A program made the translations under genes and the position numbers. Source: Agarophyton chilense (lineage: Eukaryota; Rhodophyta; Florideophyceae; Gracilariales; Gracilariaceae). From it: DNA of 64,000 nt. Shown piece by piece: positions 22,301 to 32,265 of the stretch. Position 1 is the first letter of the stretch. Each line of letters starts with the position of its first letter. The stretch is taken from NCBI GenBank assembly GCA_030374765.1, contig JARGXX010000026.1, positions 434,001-498,000 on the forward strand, in the 5' to 3' direction. The notes beneath the pieces are model-generated. The model was given only the letters and a program-made list of their open reading frames with translations, had not been told where the DNA came from and did not search any database.

Positions 22301-23798
22301 AACTGCCAAGCCAGTGTTTTTCCGGCTTGTGCCGCCCCGTGCTAATATAATAAGCAGTCATACCCTCTATAAGATCAAACACAACGATGATGGGTCACTG
22401 AAACTCAAAGCTCGCATCGCACCGCACGGGAATGAAGACAACATGAAGGACGAGCTCAGCAAGGACTGTGCAACGTGTCCGCCCACCGGCCTGCGCATAC
22501 TGGAATCGATAGCGTCGCTTCACGGATGGACGCTACACAAGGCCGATGTAACTGCTGCTTTTCTTCAGACGGGAGAGGCACAGAGAGACGTCTACGTTCG
22601 GCCGCCCAAAGAAAGTAGAATGAGGTCTACTCATCTCTGGTTACTATTGGCTGCTGCCTACGGACTAGTCAATGCGAACGCGAAGTGGCAGAACGCGTGA
22701 GACACAGTCATCCGCCAAATCGGTCTATTGCAGTCTGCGTACATCCCGCAGCTCTTCTATAAGAAAGAGAATGGAAGGCTAGTGCTGATAGTGGCCAAGA
22801 TCGTAGATGACCTCAAGGTGGCAGGTGAAGGAGACCGGGCAAAGAAGTTCATAGATGCCTTCAACCATAAGTTCAAGTTTGGAGTAGTCAACAATGGTCC
22901 TGGAAAGCTCAGGTTCTTTGGCATAAATACGATACAGAACAGTGACTTCACCATAGAGACCAACGCAGAAGATAAACTGGAAGCTGTCATGGAGTATCCG
23001 ATATCACGCCCCAGAAGGAAAGAGTATGCTGAAAGCCTAAAAAAAATCGAAAAGGCTGCCTTCGCGTCGATCAACAGCTCTTTAAGCTGGATTGGAACAG
23101 CTGCTTCACCACTTTGCTCGTTCTACAGTAGCTACCTCCAACAGAAGGCACCAGACATATGTGTGAGTCACATGATCGGACAGATCAATACGGTCAGAAA
23201 GCTTAAGAAGCTAGGCACCGTCATTGCATACCCACGGCCAACTGACAAGGCTAACTACGAGCTCAGTATCCTCGTCTTTTCTGATGCATCTCGCATAGAC
23301 GATGTTGGACAACTGGGAATAATCACAGGGCTATTGATCGGCAAGATGACTAAGAATGCCATCTATCATGTCGTCTCATGGATGTCGCACAAGGCAAAAC
23401 GCCCGGTGAAAAGCGTGCCAGCTGCTGAGATACTCGCGGCAGGGGAAGGAATAGATGATGGGAAGAATGTCAGGAACGCCTATCGAGAACTACTGGACAT
23501 GGAAATTAAGCTACGAATCCTTGTCGACTCCAAAGACTTGTTTACTTCGATGTCTACGCAGAAAAATTCCATAGACAAGTCAATCAGGGGAGACGTTAGC
23601 AGCATCCGCTTTGAGTTCGAGACTGGCAGTGTGGAATCAATCTCATGGATACCTGGATCTGTTAACTTAGCCGATCCTCTAACGAAGAAAGATAGCTGTC
23701 TGACTGATGCTCTACAGCTAACACTGTTTACTGGAAGACTGAATATCGACTTCGATGAATTATCTGAGACGAAGAGCTCTGAGAAGCACTTCGGATAA
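19353..23798 (+). pseudogene. copia gag-pol polyprotein, element 1, one internal stop
   Basis: Single frame of about 1480 codons interrupted by TGA at 22698-22700; the intact paralogue at 42853-47304 has Ser at the aligned place. Domains in order: gag; CCHH knuckle (CDTCGKYGHWKRNH, about 257-270); aspartic protease with LVDDGAPYSAIG (about 336-347); integrase zinc finger (HKHVCGH ... CTAC, 504-544) and core with D572, D626 and E659; a basic C-terminal domain; a Tudor-like domain (about 871-920, VEVFWPLDNTFYSGTV ... HYDDGG); then RT, with KADVTAAFLQTG before the stop and KIVDD after it, and RNase H (FSDASR, AAEILAAGE, LVDSKDLF). It would replicate the element through an RNA intermediate in virus-like particles. 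The lesion falls within RT. Confidence 0.92.
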
Positions 23799-23800
23799 CC

Positions 23801-23813
23801 AAAAAGGGAGGAA
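23801..23813 (+). promoter_or_regulatory. polypurine tract of copia element 1
   Basis: AAAAAGGGAGGAA abuts the 3' LTR, two bases after the pol stop codon; the expected primer site for plus-strand DNA synthesis. Confidence 0.85.
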
Positions 23814-24034
23814 TATGAATGACATGGAACTACATGTAATATGCACGAGAGAATAGATATTGCATGGCAACCGCTAAAGTGTGTCTACATGTATTACATA
23901 GCAGTAGTTAAGAACATTTATCTAAACACAGCACGATGCTACTGGAAGTCACCCGACTACCGTGTACCTCCGCTACACTTCTCGACTAGCTCGACCTAGA
24001 ACTGTCTTAGTACCCGAATACTGCTCAATACTTA
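23814..24034 (+). repeat. 3' LTR of copia element 1
   Basis: Same 221-bp length as the 5' LTR, with three visible substitutions, followed by the CCCCG duplication. Confidence 0.95.
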
Positions 24035-24485
24035 CCCCGCCCTCGTCTACCTCTAAAAGCACCCAGCACATGGACTCGGCAAAATCGTGCCGCATCGCTT
24101 CAAGACTCAAGGGGTGGCATTTGTTGGCGGGGGGCACGCGGGTGGTGAAGCCATGCGGGCGACAATCCGTGAGGCACACGAGGCCGGCCTAGCGATGGGC
24201 TCGTACATGCGGGAGCATGGGCTTTGCCACTTGCCCTGTCCCGCCGAGTTCTTGTACACCGGTGGTCTGATGGGCGTACGCATCCGTACTTGTGAGATGG
24301 ATGAAGCAGATTTTACTTGTTCCAATACTCCCACCATTATGTCGTCCGACTATAAGGACACTGACCGTTTGGTTAAATACCAGGCGATCAGTCCGGCCAG
24401 TATGGGGGTCGGCAAAATGGGCCGGGAGCCGCAGAACATGCGTAAATCCTGTGCCTACGCGGAGCGGGCGGTTTCTCGATCGTGA
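24035..24485 (+). pseudogene. endogenous totivirus/victorivirus-like capsid gene, 3' part
   Basis: Continuation of the capsid pseudogene on the far side of the copia insertion. The frame carries a TAA ten codons after the junction (counting from the target-site duplication), then is open to 24485 with motifs typical of the later part of these capsids (LGKIVP, FVGGGHAGGEAM, LYTGGLMGVRIRT, AYAER). Resemblance ends at about 24465, before the expected Ala/Pro-rich capsid tail, so the integrated copy seems truncated at its 3' end. Excluding the retrotransposon, the capsid portion covers about 1.9 kb. Confidence 0.75.
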
Positions 24486-25143
24486 GAATTTTTGCTTTGT
24501 TCATTCATGATAAAACTGAACAATATGAATGCTGAATGATGGCAGATTGCACATGTTTCTCACCCTAAAGAACACATGTGTAAGGAAGTATTGTAATACG
24601 AGTAGCGACGCAGAGTTTGTAGCAAAAGGTACCACGTTGTGGCATTAGGTTCTCAGAGAATTTGGAAAGCAGGTATCCTATAGGCAAGCACATTTCAGAA
24701 TCTGTGGGTGCTCTCACTTGCGATGGGGGAGAGTTCATAGTGACGTATCGGATGATTGGATTGGGTGTCCACAAGAACGTGAACACGAAGATGGTATGTA
24801 AGAGAACGTAGCGGTTGGTTTACACCTTTGCACAGGCCCTGGTTTCACCGAAAGAAAGTAAAGTTGTACAAGCGAGGCGATGAAAAGAATTTTGTTCATG
24901 AAAGAGAATACCAAAGAGCAATTGATGTCTGTTTGCGCTCAAATCGGAGAACGGCTACAAGCCGATGCGAAATCACTGAAGACTGAATCGTTTCGATAAA
25001 ACGAGTCCGTATCGACCAGCTGCGTGCCTATAGAGCTCTTGATTCATAGAAAGTTTCACTGAGACCAAGAAGGGATTCTCAATCGAGCTGCGTGTCTCCG
25101 CCTCGAAGGCTAGTTTTCCAATTACAAACGCTGCAAGCTTCAT
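24486..25143. other. no gene seen
   Basis: AT-richer sequence after the capsid remnant. ORFs are short and without motifs. Confidence 0.5.
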
Positions 25144-26170
25144 ATGGCCACTGTGATGCGTGCAGTGCATGTCGCACGGTGTAAAAAAGTAGTTCAGCTA
25201 CATTCTTCTGTGGCTCTTTGGTCCCCTCTACGGCTACTCGTAGGATTTCAAGCTAGTCTACTGTCACTCAAGAGTGACCTCTACACCTACAAGCTGTCTC
25301 GCGATAGTGATATAAATAAAACAACCGCAGAGCACAAGACTGCCCTCTACGAGCAGATTACCCACGGCTGGCAGCATCGGAGACAGACGTTGGCTTTTTT
25401 CTGTGGCTTCTCGAAAGCATATGACTGTGTCCAACATCACAGATTGCTAGTGAAGCTTGCGAACATGGCATGTCCCGTACAATAATGGAGATGGATTAGA
25501 AGTTTTATAGTGGACAGGGCATGGATACGTAGACGGAGCACAGCAGACATTAGGCCTTACGTTGTTCCACAGGGAGTACCGCAAAGAGGCACACTCTCCC
25601 CAGGACTATGGTTGGCATGTGTAACAGATTTACCAGATAGAGTGAATCAGGGAGACGATCTAATAGCAGTGAGCTTATTCGCTGATGATGTGGCGATATC
25701 TACAACGCAGAGAAAGCCTACGTTTTGCAAAAATGTAATTCAATCAGCAGAAGAAAGACTGGAAAACTATTGCAAGGCAAATACCATCAGATTGAACTCC
25801 AGAAAGACGTCGTTAATGCCATTTACCTTCGCTTATTGGAAGAAAGACTTAGACAAATACGAGGTCAAAGCGGCGGATGAATGGATAGAGCTTTCCGAAT
25901 ACACAAGATGGCTTGGAGTTCTACTGGGCTGAAGACTAAATTTCCATTACCACCTCAACAGTATTGCAGAGAAGTACATAGAAAGGGTTCGCACTGTGCA
26001 CTGTTGTGCGCAGGGTTGCGGCGCAAGAGGTTGTGTATGGAGAAAGTGGGAAGGAGTCCAATGCCCCTGAAGTTTACTGAGGGGCTCTGGTCGGCGTCTC
26101 AAATACACCTACGAGTTCCCTGTTCGGGAAACAGTCCTAAAAGGGCTACCTAAGAGCAAGACTAGCGGTG
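25144..26170 (+). pseudogene. non-LTR (LINE) reverse transcriptase remnant
   Basis: RT motifs: FFCGFSKAYDCVQHHRLLVKL (motif A region), GVPQRGTLSPGLW (motif B) and LFADDVAI (motif C), then a thumb-like segment ending near TRWLGVLLG. A TAA at about 25483 interrupts the frame between motifs A and B, and another stop lies after 25930. In motif A the catalytic Asp expected before FSKA is Gly, so this copy could not polymerise even if the stops were absent. Sequence downstream to about 26160 (CAQGCGARGCVW and beyond) is shared with the inverted fragment at 3786-3930, which marks it as part of the element. The N-terminal endonuclease is not seen. Confidence 0.85.
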
Positions 26171-26288
26171 CGCTAAAAAATAGAGCTGAAAAGAACAAAT
26201 AGCCCACCGTATAGCACCCTCATTTTGGAGCATCTCTACTGGTGAAGTGCTAAAACGTACAGCTCCAAGTACGAGTTAAACAGTCGTA

Positions 26289-27582
26289 CAGTGCGTTTCA
26301 AAAACATATCCCTTTACAAAAACTGCGCCAAAAAGGCATTTCACGTACTGTAGAGCACATTTCACAACAAATAAAAACCACCAAGTCAATAACACTGTTT
26401 CAAAAGTATATCCTTTATACAATCATTCGCTCAATTATGGCTCGTGGCGCACCTCTGACACGCTCTGAACAGCTGGAAATCATGGAATTAGTAGGTCAGG
26501 GTATGATTCCAGCAGATATAGCCCGAAAACTCAAGCACAGCCCAAAAACAATCAGCAACTTCATCAAAAACCCCGCTACATACGGAACAAAGCGTTCAAC
26601 CGGCCGTCCTACGGCACTATCCCCGGCCAATAAGCGTGGAATTAAGCGAGAACTATTCCGCAACACTTCATTTTGCGGAAAAATTGTCAAAAATCTAAAT
26701 TTGCGTCTATCAAGATCTACAATATGGCGTAAAGTCAACCGTCAAAATTTGTTCAAGTACACAAAAATGAGAAAAACTTTTTTTAAAAGATAATCACAAG
26801 AAAAATCGAGTTGAATGGTGTGCTCAAAAGGCTTATTGGAAAACGGAATGGAATAATGTTATCTTTTCAGACGAAAAAAAGTTTAACCTTGATGGTCCAG
26901 ATTGCTTTAAATTTTATTGGCATGATCTACGAAAAGAAAAGCAGGAATTTGTGACTAGGCATTCAGGAGGCGCATCAGTAATGGTTTGGGCTGGTATCTC
27001 TACGAAAGGAGCAACTGATATGGCTTTTGTTGAAACTACAATGAACTCTGAGAAGTATTCTGAGGTTCTAGAAAACTATCTTTTACCTTTTTCATACTGT
27101 ATGCACGGAGAAGAATTCATTTTTCAGCAAGATAATGCACCTGTGCATAAGTCTAATTTTATGAAACAGTGGTTCAATAGTCTAAATATGTCGGTTATGG
27201 AATGGCCTGCGCGCTCTCCTGACCTCAACCCTATCGAAAACATTTGGGGAATGTTGGCCCGAATGGTTTATGGGCAAGGAAGGCAATTTGATACAGGTTT
27301 TGATCTGAAAAATTGTATCAAAGATTGCTGGGAAAAGATTGACTGTAATGCTATCAATCCATTTATAGAATCAATTCCAAAGCGTTGTATAAGTGTTATA
27401 CAGGCTAGAGGAGCAAAAATACTGAACTCGCGTTAGAATAAAAAGGATGCAATAAAGGTTATGATTTTGAAACAGTTTTTTACTTTAAAATTTTTTTTCA
27501 CACTGATTTTGTTAGTTTTACTGTAGCCAAAACGTCGATTTTTGGAAAAGTTGCGCGAGGGATATGATTTTGAAACAGACTT
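26289..27582 (+). mobile_element. Tc1/mariner element, copy 1
   Basis: Flanked by TA dinucleotides (26287-26288 and 27583-27584), the Tc1 target. Imperfect terminal inverted repeats share GTTTCAAAA(A/T)CATATCCCT close to both ends. Encodes a broken Tc1 transposase. Lies between the LINE remnant and the Harbinger transposase. A second, more decayed copy is at 57628-58916. Confidence 0.85.
26437..27436 (+). pseudogene. Tc1-like DD34E transposase with one frameshift
   Basis: Cut-and-paste transposase. The N-terminus carries a helix-turn-helix (LTRSEQLEIMELVGQGM, then IARKLKHSPKTISNFIKN) and a Tc1-type linker and second HTH (LNLRLSRSTIWRK). The catalytic domain shows SDEKKFNLD, QDNAPVH and SPDLNPIENIWG; 34 residues separate the second Asp from the Glu, so it is of the Tc1 DD34E group. 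One +1 frameshift in the T7A4 run near 26779-26789 splits it into 26437-26793 and the frame ending 27436. Everything else is open, so inactivation is recent. Confidence 0.92.
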
Positions 27583-27695
27583 TACTCGTTCTTGTTCAAT
27601 CATTCCAGAGGTTCTTAATCATAAGAACAAAACAGACTTCGCAGTTCCTCGGGTACTTTTCTCGCACCATACCTATCCTTCATCTTGCTCGAACC

Positions 27696-29057
27696 ATGAC
27701 CATCCCAGGCTTTATTTTCCGACGAGACCGCCCAGCAGCTGCGGCTGCAGCTATCTTCGTTGGGACAAATACTAAGGAAACAAGAAGAAGGAAACATGTC
27801 GGACGAAAAGTTGGAACGAAAAACATTTCTACAGGCACAAGCACCTGGATTAAGGACTATCTTGGCAGTATTCCAATTTATCCTCTTCGAATGATTCGTT
27901 GCCGCTTTCGAGTATCTAGAGTTATGTTTTACAAACTTCACTCTGATCTGACATCATCATTTCCTTCAATCTGGAGCCAACGTTGTGACGCAGCCTTAAG
28001 AAATGGAATTCCATCTGAAGTAAAGGTTTTGGCGTGCTTAAGACTTTTAGGAACCGCGAAATCTTTTGACGATGTTGATGATGGATCGCGAATGTCGAAA
28101 GACTCACTGCGATACTACTTTCGTCACTTTTGCCAGGCGATTATTTCGTTATACGAAGAGAGCTTCTTTAATCGTCTTCCAAGCAAGGAAGAACTACTTC
28201 ATATTGCGGAAAGGTACGGGGAGTAGGGATTCAAGGGCTGCCTTGGTTGTGTGGACGGAAGCAAAATCCAATGGAAGAACTGCCCGAGTGCTCTTGAAGG
28301 GCAGTATCACAATACGAATGAAGGGAAGCTCGCAACGATAGCTGTAGAGGCATGGTGCGGTCACGATTTGTATGTGTGGCACTTGTTTGCTGGACGATGT
28401 GGAACAAACAACGACAAAACACTTCTGGAATATTCGCCTTTGTTTGTTTCCATTCTCAATGGTACATATGATATTTATCTTTCTACGAACTATAAAATTC
28501 ATCGTCAAGGGCAGGAGAGATGTCTTCCATACTTTTTAGTGGATGGTATCTACCCGCGATGGACAATATTCGCCAGACCTATTCATGAGACGGCCAATAA
28601 TAGAGAAAGTTACTATTCAAAGACTCAAGAGCGGCTGATAAAGGACATAGAACGAGCGTTTGGTGTAATACAGGCTCGTTTCCACGTACTGAGGAAAGAA
28701 TTCTACCTCTGGCAAAAAAGGGAGGTTCTTGCTGTAAGCGAGACTTGCGTGATACTTCACAATATGCTGTTTACAATGAACCAGGAAGGATCTTTTGAAG
28801 AGGATGCCAGTGAAGATGGACCTTCCGTGAATCTTGTTACAGAATTGTATGACTTGGAATGTGCGAGAGCAGAACAACGTTGCAGTGAAAGGGAAGAACA
28901 GAGGCGAGCTACAGAGCTAGAGGTGGATGAAAACGGAGAGATAGATATCGATATGATTCGTTTACGAGAATTCTATATGACGTCTGCGGTTGGATTTCAA
29001 GGTCTACGAAGAGATTTAATACAAGCTATGGAAGAGAGAAGAAGAAGGTTATCTTAG
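27696..29057 (+). pseudogene. PIF/Harbinger transposase (DDE_4 type), one TAG stop
   Basis: 454-codon frame interrupted only by TAG at 28224. The catalytic triad is visible: GCLGCVDGSKIQWKNCP (first Asp near 28254), YFLVDGIYPRW (second Asp) and IERAFGVIQARF (Glu), the plant/protist-type arrangement. A helical N-terminal part (RVSRVMFYKLHSDL ... VKVLACLRLLGTAKSFDDVDD) matches the usual region before the catalytic core. The Met at 27696 is preferred; the open frame before it begins in the Tc1 end. The C-terminus is charged and helical. Harbinger elements usually also encode a Myb/SANT protein; one lies on minus at 33.2-34.3 kb but cannot be tied to this copy. No TIRs were identified. Confidence 0.88.
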
Positions 29058-29131
29058 TGCAGCACTCGAATGCAGTACAGACAGCGCCAGGTTTGGGGGT
29101 TAAGCCACATGGAACGGACTCATTAGTTCCT

Positions 29132-30109
29132 TCAGCGGTACGTATAAAGCGCGTGTGGTGTTGTTTGGTTTGCAGCGAGCAAGCTTGGCGGCGGCAAACG
29201 ACAAAGCTCAGGTGTCTGAGGAAAGGAGCCGATGTTTGTAGTGCCGTAACCACCCAGAACAGTGAACTGTTGTGGCCGACGTTCCTCACAGTCAGGTACA
29301 AGATTGAAGAGAGATTCTTTCACCGTAGTGCTCACAGCTTCTTGGAAAACTCCGGCAATGCTCGACAGGGACTGAGAGTCTGCGTTCGATGCAAAAGTAT
29401 AGAACGTCTTCAATTTTTGCAAGACAAAACTAAGCTTGGGGCGAACTTCTTCCAGTAGGTTAGCCTCAGCGTCCACGTGGATGTTTACGTATCGCAACGA
29501 GCAACTGGGTTGAATTTTGACCTTGACGTTTTTGCCAACGACAAATCTCATTACAGAAAGCAGTGCCGGTGCAGAGACTTCATCGGACCACATGGAGAAA
29601 CCATAGATAACAACAGCCCCAAGGCGTAGGTTAGAAGGTAAGCCGCATTTTTTAAGATTCCCAATGTTGGCACCTCGAGTAAAGTCGAGAGAAATGGCAG
29701 AAAGACCCGGTAGCTTACTTATCCAAGAGAACACATCGACATGAACATCATCTAAGAAAAGGATGAGGCTGAGTGGGACGTTAGATGCGGCTAGATCTTG
29801 GAAGGCCGTTTGAACCAGCGATTGTAAGAACTGTGCTGTCGTAACAGCAAGTGGCGGCTTGTGAAGATGCAATTCTGGAACATTGCGAGACTTGAGAAAA
29901 TCCAAAAGGTTCTTGTAAACCTTAAGCAGTTTTTCCAACTTCTGAAACGCTTCAATGGCGGTGAGACCAGCGATATGCACATACGTGACGGGCCCAGACA
30001 CAGCAGGTGCGACATGGTCCACATCAATCTCCTTCTGTGCAATATCAATCTGACGAAGGAAATTGACAAAGTTAGAAGACGGAGTGATAGCTGCATTCAG
30101 CTCCGGCAT
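29132..30109 (-). CDS. hypothetical protein, 325 residues
   Basis: Uninterrupted ORF of unknown family. It has mixed alpha/beta character with alternating hydrophobic segments (VTYVHIAGLTAIEAF, VPLSLILFLDDVHVDVFSW, LPGLSAISLDF, LRLGAVVIYGF, LRYVNIHVDAE) that could be strand-helix repeats, loosely like an LRR-type or solenoid fold. No catalytic motif, membrane span or signal peptide. Length without a stop suggests coding, but the neighbours on both sides are dead, so it could be a recent pseudogene or part of an unrecognised element. Confidence 0.45.
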   Translation of the reverse strand: MPELNAAITPSSNFVNFLRQIDIAQKEIDVDHVAPAVSGPVTYVHIAGLTAIEAFQKLEKLLKVYKNLLDFLKSRNVPELHLHKPPLAVTTAQFLQSLVQTAFQDLAASNVPLSLILFLDDVHVDVFSWISKLPGLSAISLDFTRGANIGNLKKCGLPSNLRLGAVVIYGFSMWSDEVSAPALLSVMRFVVGKNVKVKIQPSCSLRYVNIHVDAEANLLEEVRPKLSFVLQKLKTFYTFASNADSQSLSSIAGVFQEAVSTTVKESLFNLVPDCEERRPQQFTVLGGYGTTNIGSFPQTPELCRLPPPSLLAANQTTPHALYTYR

Positions 30110-30540
30110 AAGATAATGATAGTTCGTACAAATTATTTGGACATATCCAAAGCAGGGGCATCATCAACACCACGAGCCATGGCGATGTCGGTGGGCGAGC
30201 CCTTTGGCACTTGCTTAAAACGAGACGGAATGCAGCCAAGATGAACTGTCCAATCAAGCACATGGTCATACAAGGTTTGTTCTCCCACAGCAACGGCCTT
30301 TACGCCAGAGAGGGCTGCGTCTAAAACACATCGTTGAGAATCATTCTATGATAGAATCGGAAATGGCGGAAAGAGAGGCCTCCGTAATGATGTCGGTCCA
30401 GTAGTTCTTCAAGCCTTCTTAGTCTCTCGGTTACGCCCAATGTGCTGGTAGCCGATCCTGGCCGTAGAGCACCGAGTAGTTTACTTCATGTTGTGCGAAA
30501 AAGAGCTTGATGAAGATGCAATCCGGATCGGCAGTGGAAA
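30110..30540 (-). other. coding-like remnant on minus
   Basis: On minus, a frame from about 30325 to 30135 reads like the C-terminal end of a real protein (TLYDHVLDWTVHLGCIPSRF, then SPTDIAMARGVDDAPAL and a stop). I do not recognise it. It is separated from the sirtuin remnant upstream on minus by stops and could be its distorted tail or another gene. Confidence 0.25.
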
Positions 30541-30549
30541 AGTGAAAAT

Positions 30550-31250
30550 GAAAAAGACTACGGGTGCAACACATAAGCTGGGTGCCAACACGAGTAGCAA
30601 TTCACCTCGGGTAACATCGATGGTAATAATCTTGGCCACGCGATCGGGCTAGCGCTCTCCAACGAAGTCTATGTCTGGCTTGAGCACACCGCGGCGGCAG
30701 GCGGGGCAGCGCCGGACATTAGCGACTGACGTCCGAGGCAATGGTGGAGTCAGGAACGTGGCGGTGAGAAAGGAGACGGGAAACAACACTTTACGGTCCT
30801 CTGACACGCCCGTGGCACGCGCCTCACCGTCGATGTTCTGCGAGTAGAGGCGCAGCAGCTAGTTGCTGTGCTGCAGGTCAGCGATGTAGCTAAGGGTGAA
30901 CGAAGGCTTCCCAGGCGGCTGCAGCATGACGTATGGGGCAAACTCGAAAAACATGGACCGATCATCCCGGAACTCTTCTAGAAAGAAGATCTGCTGCGGG
31001 TCACACAGGTCGAAGCGCTCCATCACAGCGTCGAACACAACGCTCGAGGAGCGAAAATCCAGAATACACGACGCGACTGAGATGCCTGCGCGGACAAGCG
31101 CGACGATGTTGTGCACCGACAGGATGAGCGTGGAAACATCCGCCAAGGCGCTGAACGCGGCGCGCAGGCGCGCGGGCGCGAGGGGGAGAGAAGGCGGCGG
31201 TGCAGGCAGTAACGATAGAAGACGCAGACTGGGTTGGCGATGGCGAAAGA
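30550..31250 (-). pseudogene. decayed sirtuin (Sir2-family NAD-dependent deacylase) gene
   Basis: Read on minus from about 31200. Sirtuins remove acyl groups from lysines using NAD. Family motifs appear in order in one frame: ALVRAGISVASCILDFRSS (NAD-binding GAGIS...IPDFRS, first Gly replaced by Arg), ERFDLCDPQQIFFLEEFRDD, FFEFAP, LLRLYSQNIDG (TQNID motif), CPACRRGVLKPDIDFVGER (second zinc Cys pair and the KPDIVFFGE motif) and ELLLVLAPSLCVAPV (GTSLxVAPV motif). Two TAG stops interrupt the frame, before LLRLYSQ and after VGER. The catalytic His-Gly and first zinc Cys pair are not preserved (FPVSFLTAT in that place). GC-rich compared with its surroundings. Closest in motif style to Sir2/Hst2-type sirtuins. 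Clearly non-functional. Confidence 0.8.
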
Positions 31251-32265
31251 GTCAGAGAAAAGCGCTTGGTTGGCGGACAGCACCCGCAGTAGCCGCGCAG
31301 CTAGGTCTGGGCGATTAGCGAGCGGCTGCGGCGGAGGCAGCTGGCGGACGGCGTTCGTCATGGAGCAGCCCGCGAGCAGGAGGGCGGCGAGCGCGGAGCG
31401 GAAAGCAAACATGAAGTCATTGCGGGGCGCGCGCGGGGGTGGCTGAGGTGGTGGAGGGGGCGGGAGCACCATGGAGCAGTGGTGGGAGAGCAAAGGGCAG
31501 GGGCGGGGCGTACGTGGCGCGCGCTCGAGAACGACGACGCGTCGCGCGGTGCCAAGGCGCCTCCTGCAGGCGGAGCTATTCAGCCGATCGCCCTCTCGCC
31601 GAAACAATCAGGTATTCGCGGCGAGAAGGCAATTGGTCTCTCGATGAAAAACTCGATTTTTTGCGGGGGACAGCATCTAATTGCGGCTGAAAGCGGCAAT
31701 GGCCTTCCACTTGTGCGCAGCTGTCCACGCCTCCGGCGAAGATATTTCCCCAAGCCGCGCGCGCGCCCAAATGGGGACAGTCGACGACGACGCCTTTTAC
31801 ATCGACCCTCCCCGCCGCCGCTGTTCGCGCACGAAGCCATCGACGCGCACCGAGCGTTTCTCCGAGCCATCGTCCTAGTCCGCAGCTGGGAGCGAGCCGT
31901 CCAAGCCGCGCGCCATATCAACCGTGCGCTGCTTGTACACGGGGCTGGACTCGTCGGCCAACATACGCGTTGCTCGCCCCGTCAAGACGTAGCTCAAGGC
32001 GGCGGCGCCGCCCTGCGCCGTCTGCGCGGAGAATGAGCTGGCGCGCCCGTTGCCCAAGCAGCAGCTGCTGCGTCTGCGCCAGCTGTCGCAGTGCTGTGTT
32101 CCCGACGCCGCCGACCGACTGTAGCTGGTGATGCCCGTCGAGTACCAGCGCCTTGTGGCTGTTCCGAATCGTGTGCGACGTGCAGCTGCCCGGAGAATCA
32201 ACCGGGCTCGTCTCCCTTCGCCGTGCGTCTGCATAAGGAGCTTTGTAGGTTGAAATGCAGGAGGT
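31251..32265. other. GC-rich island, coding-like on both strands
   Basis: Much richer in GC than the flanks. On minus at about 31250-31510 a Pro/Ala/Leu-rich frame may be the frame-shifted N-terminus of the sirtuin gene. On plus at about 31680-32250 one frame is coding-like with three TAG stops (CAVCAENELARPLPKQQ, LRQLSQCCVPDAADRL). Opposite frames are also open, as expected at high GC, so strand cannot be decided. Possibly a second dead gene divergent from the sirtuin. Confidence 0.3.

Larger units (their letters stand above)
19129..24034 (+). mobile_element. copia-superfamily LTR retrotransposon, element 1 (4906 bp)
   Basis: Complete structure: two 221-bp LTRs, a primer-binding site immediately after the 5' LTR, one gag-pol frame, a polypurine tract and a 5-bp target-site duplication CCCCG (19124-19128 and 24035-24039). 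By eye the LTRs differ at three positions. The element is inserted inside the capsid pseudogene in the same orientation. The gag-pol has one internal stop, so the copy is not autonomous as it stands. Confidence 0.95.

Noticed and set aside
15223-28226. TAG read as a sense codon (altered genetic code)
   Set aside because: Several frames here are broken by TAG, but broken elements in the window contain all three stops, and the intact copia gag-pol shows no internal TAG. Ordinary decay is enough.
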